From Branchiostoma floridae (lineage: Eukaryota > Chordata > Leptocardii > Amphioxiformes > Branchiostomatidae): 64,000 bases of DNA. The stretch covers positions 21,580,296 through 21,644,295 of the forward strand of contig NC_049990.1 in NCBI RefSeq assembly GCF_000003815.2. Direction: 5' to 3'. Below the pieces are notes generated by a model. That model made no database searches. It was not told where the DNA came from and worked only from the letters and a program-made list of their open reading frames with translations. A program made the position numbers and the translations under genes. This document shows positions 52,201-61,200 of the stretch, piece after piece (within the stretch, counting starts at the first letter, position 1; each line of letters begins with the position of its first letter).

Positions 52201-55200
52201 GTTCATTGTGGACCCCCATGGAGGCCCTCCAGCTGAGGTCAGGGTCAACATCAATGGTGAGTAACCTTAAGATTTTACAGATGCTGTTTTAGTGGCTCTT
52301 TTTTTGCCATCTGACATGACAAATTTTTGCTTTTTGTTACTACATGTATCTTGGGCTGACTTTAAGTCATTCGTTTATTCTCCCAACTTCCCTCGAAGAT
52401 AGCTTCAATGTGACTTCTTGTATGTTATTATTAAATACGCATATTATCCATAATGATATGTGACAATGCTATGTATTATGCATTGCCATTATGGCATGTA
52501 GTGTACATCTTTTACAATTCAATAAACCAATAATCCATTGTCCAGTCGAAATGAAATATGGAATTGCATATTGAATGTTACAAACAATTTCTTTTACTCA
52601 TTCAGAACCGAACGGTCGCCCACTGCCCAACCGAGTGACCCACCAGTACGATGGCACCCATCTTGTTGAGTACACGCCCAAGACTGTGGGCGCCCACCCC
52701 ATCGATGTTCACTATGCAGGCCTGCTAGTGCCAGGCAGCCCGTTTGAATGCATCGCTTATGATGCCAACAAAGTGCGCATTTCTGACATCCGTGACGGAT
52801 TTGTGGGTCAAGAGCTTGGATGCAAAAGTAAGTTGTGTTACTTGTTCTTTAAGTGACCTTACTGTGTAGAATGTCTGTAACTATATAATATTTCATTACA
52901 ATCATTGTTAAATCAACGCAATTCAGACATAGTTCTGCGAGGCTGTGTCTTATGAAAATAAACACCATTATTATTATCTATCTCATATGGTATCAATTGG
53001 AGCAGTTACTTTTTGTAACTTCCTCCTATTTGATGATAGAGTCAAAAGGGTTGATGTTAGAGGCATCTATACATCGAAGTTGCTCTCTTCTGTGGCTTAG
53101 ACATACAGAGCACTTTCTGGAAAATTTGGAGGTTCTTCTTTTAAATTCTGCAGTTTTTTTAATTTTCAATGATGTGTGACAAATGACAATGGCATGTAGT
53201 GTCATTATGATCCGTAAATGGGAATGGAGGATTTTCACAAAGTATCAACTTATTATTTGTCAGCATTAGCTGTAAAGGGTTAGAAGTGTTTGTCCCAAGT
53301 GCAATATTTGTCCAAACTTTACATCTGTAAGCTGCTTTTCTCAATATGTTGAGACTGTTGAACTAAAGCTCAATATTCCTGTTAAAGTTGATACCAGCCA
53401 AGCAGGCCCTGGAACCGTCACAGCTGAAGTCCAGCAAAGTGGCCGTCCTGTCAATCACTATCTGCGTGAGGACCCGCCCAGCAGCGGGCGCTACAGCCTG
53501 ATGTACACCCCGGACGCTGCCCGGGCTCACGAGATCAGGGTACGCTTCAACGGACAGGCTGTGCAAGGTGGGAAATAAAAAATCTTTCAGCGTTACTCTC
53601 TCAGTTTCTAGGACAAAAGTGTCAACTTCAATTTTTTTTAAAGCCCCGGAAAAGTATTAGTTTAGCAATTTTTGATGCAACTAAAATGACCATCAAAGTT
53701 TGGTACTTCTCTCATCTGAAAAGAAGCATGTTTTGGCTTTTGTTGTCTTTCTCGTTTGTCAACAAATTTTGTCATTATTGACAAAAATAACAATCATTGT
53801 ATGTGCCCTTCCTTCCTGACTCCATACCAGCACGAGAGTGAAATAGGCTTTTCCAAATTCTCAGTGTTAAGTAAGAAACTACTGGAGTCATACATGTATG
53901 TAATGCTAGTTCAGCTTTATCAGGGGGTGGCTAGGCTTGGGAAGGGACAGTGAAAGAGTTGGACAATACATTTTGTATTATGGAAGTAGTATCATATTGA
54001 TACAGAACACTGCATGGCAGCAAAATGCAGAGAGAAAAAAAGTGGGGTGAGGAACTGTCTCGGGCACATATGGTATGAGGAAATCAGGCTGGTTCAGTGC
54101 CACAGTATCATTTTAATTTTCTAATTACATAAAAGGGGACGTAAAATGTCAAAAGACAATGGAGAAAACATCCAAAAGCTACACAGTTCTATAGACAGTC
54201 AACAAGTAGGGCATGGGTACAGAGACTTATAACAAAAGATCCAAGGTCTCTGTTTAGTATCCCAATTAGGGGTCATACTTTATTCCACAAGCTCCTTTCT
54301 TTTCCAGGTTCTCCCTTCAGAGAGGAAGTCTTTGATCCTCGCAACGCAGCAGCTTTTGGTGAGGGTCTGGGAACTATTCCTGTCAAGAAGGCAACATACT
54401 TCATCGTGGACCCACGCTCAGCTGGCAAGGCAGACATTTCTGCCAACATATCAGGTTGGGAAATAAGTCTTAGACTATAGTGTACATTTTTATTTTGCAT
54501 GTGTCCAAAAAAAACTAGTTGAAAGAGTAGCTTGAATATGCAATATTTTTCTGGTTAAGTTTAAAAAGTTTTATTACCATAAACATACAAAGTCCAAAGA
54601 AATGAATATTTAATTATGCAATTCACCTACTTAAAAAAAAACATTGGGACTTTAAGTGCACTGAAGGAAGCTTGGTTATGTTCTGTTCTTTCAGATTCAA
54701 GTATAGATTCAGATTCAAGTTTGTACTTCTATAATCTAAACCATCTCAAAATTTAAAGAATGTAGTATATGATATACAATGTAGTTTTGTATATACATGT
54801 ATTAATGTTGAAATGCTTTAACTGTGGATTCTTTTATTACTCAAACAACAATTTTACTTTACCTTGCATGCACTAATAAAGATAACCACTATTATAAAAA
54901 TGTTAACTGCATGACTGTTTTGTAACATGTTGACAATTTTCTATTTCAGTTCTAACCATGTACATGTACCCTCTTCCCCCCCCCCCCAGGCCAACAGCAT
55001 GTAAAGAAGTAAATCAATTTGACAAACTCGTTGAGTGTCTTCATGAATGAATGGAACAGTGTGACAAAGATAACAAGATGTGTGAATGAAAACTTCCTTA
55101 CAAACACACAGACTTATAAATCTTGCCTGCAGAATTCTGCAATTAAACAACCTCTTTCTAACCCTTGATCTCGGTGGTGGTCTTCATTATAACACATACC

Positions 55201-58200
55201 AACAGAATTGCTCACAACATTGCATACACTGGTATCACCAATGAGGTTTTGTATGTGATGATTTGAGACACATTAAAGAACAGTATGTGGTTAAATGCTC
55301 AATAATGTAGATTAGAGTTGTTCAATAATTCAAAAAGATGTAATAATGATTATAAACTATTGTACTCCCAGAATACTGTATTAATTTGAAACTAATTATG
55401 GCAACCTCTTCTTGTTAAAAGAAAGATATTGCTACATACTTTTCTAGACTGTTTAATATTACACTACATAGTTGTAGTTCTACAATTCCTAAGATACTTT
55501 TGCTTTGTTTCTGTCATCACTGGATCAGAGCATGTTTCCATGTTTTGCTATTATTCACTGAAGTCACTCTTTTTGTTTTGTTGATAGTGTTTTAGAATAT
55601 CACTGTATTTCTTACAATGTATTTCTTATCTTACACATTGATTTGAGAATGATATACATTAACCACTTTGCACCTGCATAAAAAGGAAAGTATACTCGGC
55701 AAATACCCCAACCCCATGGAAGCACCTACAATCCTTCCATCAAGTTATATTGCACATTGCATTTATCATTTTCATGCTTCTGATTTAAGTTTTAGAACTG
55801 CTGTCTTTCAGTTAAGATACTTTCATTCTTTAATATACATATGCACCTAATGATGGTCAAAATGAGCACATTTTCACTATTTGCACCACTGGAGAATAAT
55901 TGATGACAGAACGGTTTCATCACGTTCAATCTTTTTACATTAGACTAGTGTCTAATTTGTATTCCTGTGACTTGCAATGATTTCCACAGCTCCCAGTGGT
56001 AACATGGTACCCAGCAGGGTCGTCCCAGGTCGCGACGGCACACACAAAGTGGAGTACACGCCATATGAAGTTGGTAAGGGGACAAACATCATATTTATCT
56101 TGTTTATTTATCTTATCAGTTTATTCGCATGTATTACATGAATTAAAAACAAAGTAATGTGTAGAAAACAAATACATGCAGGGGGAGGGTAGAAGCCTAA
56201 GGGGCTTTTCGAGGGCCTCCCTCTACAAATCAGATCGCATGAAAGTTTAAATTATACATCATCAAATTGAACAAAATAACACATAAGTTGAAATTGTAAG
56301 ATGCAGTATCCTAACGAATGATATTTTACAAATGATCAATAATAAATACAAAACATAGTTTAGAAATAACTCGGAATTTTACAAGATCTATATGTTATTT
56401 TAAAGTAATTTGCTATCAAATTCAAGTGAAAAGAACAGCTAAACTCGGAAAAGAAACAAATCGGGTGAAAGTTAAGCTTGAATGATCAATGAAGTCAATC
56501 TTAAGAAGCTTTATGATACCAAAAGTAATCGTTTACAATGTATTGAAAACAATTCAACCATAGTTGCAAGGCTTAGTTATTGATGACTTACAAATCACTT
56601 CTACCCTACATTGTTTATGGCATGCTGAATGAAATTCCTGATAATGACTAAGATATTTCATCGACGATATTGGCAATACAATAATTGCGTCACGCCTGGC
56701 TAATGTGGTCATATGGGTTATTAGGGGAAATAATTAATATTACCTAAAAATCACAGAAGCCAAGCATTACCGAGAAAGTGGGCCAGTTGGTCTTCCACTG
56801 CTTTCAAAAGATGGAGGTCGTGGATCCAACAAATCCATGATCTAACCATGGCAATCATTAGTTAAAACAATGTACCCACTAGTTTCGTGTAGTATTGTGA
56901 TCAAAAAGTTCCAAACTGTCCTTGTGGCTTGCAAGAGATCGGAATGATTCGTCGCTTTACCAATTCGACTCGGTTAGCTGAGCCCAACACCCTGGTCAAC
57001 TCGGCTAGCGCTAGGTTTAATGTGTTGGGCCGAGTTGACCAGTGTTGGGCCGAGTTAGTCTGATTAGTCAAGGGCCGAGTTGGTAATGGACCGACATTCG
57101 CTTGTAAATAACCATAGCCTTCGGGCGAGAAGTTGCAATATATGTTGTAAATGATATTATCGATGTACGTTATCTTCCCGCAGGTCCTCACCAGGCTGAC
57201 GTGTTCTACGCCGGCTATCCCATCAACGGCAGCCCGTTCCAGCCGGTGGCGTACGACGCCAGCGCCGTCAGGGTGTCGGAGATTCCTGACGGACGTGTCG
57301 GACAAAAGATCGGCTTCAACAGTAAGGATCTGATATTGCAATGCACGGAAATCTGCGTGTCCTAGACAATCGTTCTGGTTGATTTGTATAGTACATCCAA
57401 AGACTTCGACAAAAATTATTGACTTCCTCGGCTTGAAATTGACCACTCTTGGTGGTAATCTTCGTGTTACACTGGAAGTTAAAGCAATCCACGGTCTTTG
57501 GAAATACGTCACCGTTTCGGTTATGAGACTCTAGTTTAGACCGATGTAAAAACCATCAAACCAACTGCTTTTAAACCGGTTCAATCCAGGGCAGGGCATC
57601 TAAGGTAAACCCGTTTTTCGGAGGAGATGTATGGGGATTCTTTGTTAGAGGAGCAAGTTAAAGGTAAAGAGCTATCAACCTCTCCCCGTAAAAATATACC
57701 GTGCTACTAAAACATGCAGCCCTATGTGCCACATGGCACTATAAGGGATTGAACGTTTACTTGGGACGTGTATGTAGCTCCGAATCGTTACGTTAACGTT
57801 TCTTCCCAGTTCTAAGTAAAAACTCGCCCCTGCCCAACACGTGATGTATTGAACCTGAGTATCTTCAAGGGAGGAAATCCTGATGATGTCGGGATGAGAT
57901 CGCGGAAGCTCCTGGGAAATAAGTGTGAGAAGACGAATGGTTAAAGTGGATATCTTGGCAGACGTAGATAATGGAGTAGTTGTACATCATGTGTGGACCT
58001 CTGCCGCCGTTGACATTTGTAGATACCGCCCGGGGTCATCAGAACTCCGGAGCAATTTTAAGTCCTTTGTCTCACAAGATCGTAGTGTTTCTGTCATACA
58101 TAAATCTATTTTGGCAAAAGTCACAAGTAAACGTAAAAATATCTCACCATTACGTAGAATTGGCCATCGCATTCTATGGGCTCCATAAATACTAGAACAG

Positions 58201-61200
58201 AATCAAAAAAATATTTCCGTCATATGTAACGCTATATATGTGTGAGGCTTTTGGCAAAAGAATATCTCAGAATATCGACTCGTAGCTCTCGCACTCACGT
58301 AGCAGTGAGCATCATATTCTGTGGCCTTCACCGGTTCTAAGCCTCAAGAAATATAAAAATTGCCTCAATCTTGAACCAGTTTTTAGGAAATAAGTGCAAC
58401 TGAGGGACGTTTTACGTTAACGTTTGTCATTAATGTTTCTTTAAGTTTTGGTTGTTTTTGTTCAGTTGCTTGTTTCCAATGAGTTTGTCATTTGCTTGGG
58501 AACAATTTCAGGGTCCTAGCTATTAGGGTACTGAGGCTCACAGCGCTGGCATTTTGAAGCCATTTCCTGGCATTGACTTTCCAGAGGTACTTCTGACATT
58601 TGCCAATAAGTCAGCGTCGTTACCAAACCCAGAAGTCCTTCCCCTTGACATCACGTAAGGACGCGAGGTTCAGATATCGCTGAGTAATCGGTGTTCCGCT
58701 GATTTCTTCGAACTTGAAGGAGCCAACAAATTGCATACCATCCTTGTGATTGAGGGATCTTTCTAGTGGGAATGATATCCAATTTAGTGCTGATTCCACA
58801 GCATTCGATTACCATTCGTCAAACGGTATTCGGGCTGTCGACGATAAGAAATTGAGAAATCGTTTCCAGATGTGACTAGTCTACGCATTGTTGTTGCCTT
58901 GAAGAGTCTGATGATTGATGTTTATGTCGTTGATACCCTTACCTGAGAGTCTGATGATTGATGTTTATGTCGTTGATACCCTTACCTGAGTTGTTCCACC
59001 CTACCCGTCCCCAAAACACAGTCGACACCAGCCGTGCGGGGAAGGGAGACCTGGACGTCGGCGTCAACGTCAACAATAGGAACGTGCCGTTTGAGATGGA
59101 CAGCGGGCGGCAGCGCGACAACTTCGAGGTGTCCTTCTTGGCGCAAGAAGCTGGGACGCACCGCATCCCAATCTCCTTCAACGGGGACCCTGTGCAAGGT
59201 AAGACCGATAGTAGTGTTGTGGGTAGACCAGTCAATTCAGGATATGAAAACTAGTCTACACGGTTTTCTGTTGAACTCTCCTTTGGCAACGTGAATGTGT
59301 GTGTTCCTGAAGTAACTTATGGCACGTCAATATTACTTTCACAAGAGATGCACAAACAAGACAGCTGTCTCAATGTGCAAATTGTGCTAATACGTTTATG
59401 AAGGTTAGCCATCCAAGTGGTCAATATTAGATACAATTCAATCTCTACAACAGGATAAAAACGGAGTTTTATATTTCGACATTCAAAACGTTTCCGGATT
59501 CCTCTTTATGCACAAGTTCCATGCTTGCAAAGAGCGAGATCAATATAATGGCAACTGCATTTTGGTCGAAGCACTATTCGACCAAATGTTGACACTCTAT
59601 TGCTTCCCCCGAGTGCATCCTTGCATCGCGAACAGTTCCAAATGCATCTGCTGTACATCCAAGCCCTCATGGACTACTAGTATACAGTACAGAGACAAAG
59701 CGACATCGATCTGCAAGATCGTGTAGTCCTTGGTTGTCAAGGTATATAAATGCGCACCATACCGCCTCAATCACCAACAAGCGTCTATCAATTCCCGACA
59801 CATTCTTTATGATTAATGACGAGAGACAACCGAACGTTGCGGGACTCGTTCTTCCATTTCCGAATATCTGTTCTGCTGTGGCCCTCAACATCCACAGGGC
59901 TTCCTCAAGGCTGTGGTCCTCCTTAAATCGATAGTACAGAGCGCCCGGCATGGTTTCCTGGGAGTTGATAAGCCCAGGAGCACCCATTCATTCTCCGTAT
60001 TTAAAAGCAGCGTGCCGATGGTGTCAGGTGCCGACATCGCAAACCTTGTTCATCGGAGGAGTAAGGTTCAATACAAGCTGAATTATACCTGGTTACCGGA
60101 AATCGTGCGATCTTATCATTTCATAGTTTGACAGTCTCTCCGATTGACAAGTCTGACCTTGGTCAAGGCTTTTGACTGTGAACAAAAGACGATATCATTG
60201 TTTTATCTAGCCGAGTCAGTCGTAAGCTATTGGATTTTGCTAAGGATGGATTTTCCCCACATATTTTGTTCGCGAAGACATTGGCTACCTATTTAGTGCA
60301 TGCAGATCTACATAGTTGTACATGTAGTGCACAGTTATAACTATAACAAAATTGTGAAAACCTACTGTAAGGATAGTAAAGAAATCTCCTGGCTACAGTA
60401 TATAGGCGTACCAAAGGCTGAGCTCAGAGGTGTTGTACATTGTTTTCATGGCCATCGTACGCTTTTTACGGTTCGCATTTCTAAAGCCCTTATAGTGCAC
60501 GGTCTGCAATAGCGCTACATGCTAGGCAATTGATTGGATCTGTAATGCTGAGATTCGCAGTAAATCGACCGCATCGCGCACTGAATGAAGTGGTTTTATG
60601 ACCCGGAAGGCCCGGCTGCTTGTGTCCCTGGTGAGTCTCGGCGTGGTGATCACAACATCCCTGCCTCGGGGTCGTCATTTTCCACAAAAATGGAGAAGAG
60701 AAATCTTACTAAGACGTGCGGATCATTCTAGAAATCGTTGAACCCGGACTTCCTGGTGCAAACGCGGATATGCTGAAGTTTCGTGTCTTTAGAAAGCTCC
60801 GATTTGGTAAGAGATCTCAGGCAGATTCATGATTTTTTTGCTATCTAAATGGCTTTATTTACTGGGTTTAACCCCGAGTGCGTTGCGTTGAATTTTGATG
60901 CCATTGCGTGCGACACGAATGTCAACGTTTCCTTTGCAACCTAGACTTTCTTCTCATAGTCTGATCATGTGTGTGTGTGTGTTTTACAAAATCCGTGACA
61001 TGGCAGTGTCCGTACTAGTATTGAGTGGGCTAGTACTAAACATGTTGCATTGATTTTGACGCCAAGAACATCATCAGTTATGACTAAACCACATTTTGTA
61101 CAAGACATGGAGGTTTTTTTTCACAAATACACGTATATTTGGGCCTTTATATCTTCTTTTGCAAAGATCTTACCGCAGCACCAATTTTTATGACTAAAAG

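Noticed and set aside
56901-57512. 203-residue open frame on the minus strand
   Set aside because: It lies antisense over exon D17 and its introns, shows no domain, and reflects the GC-rich exon.
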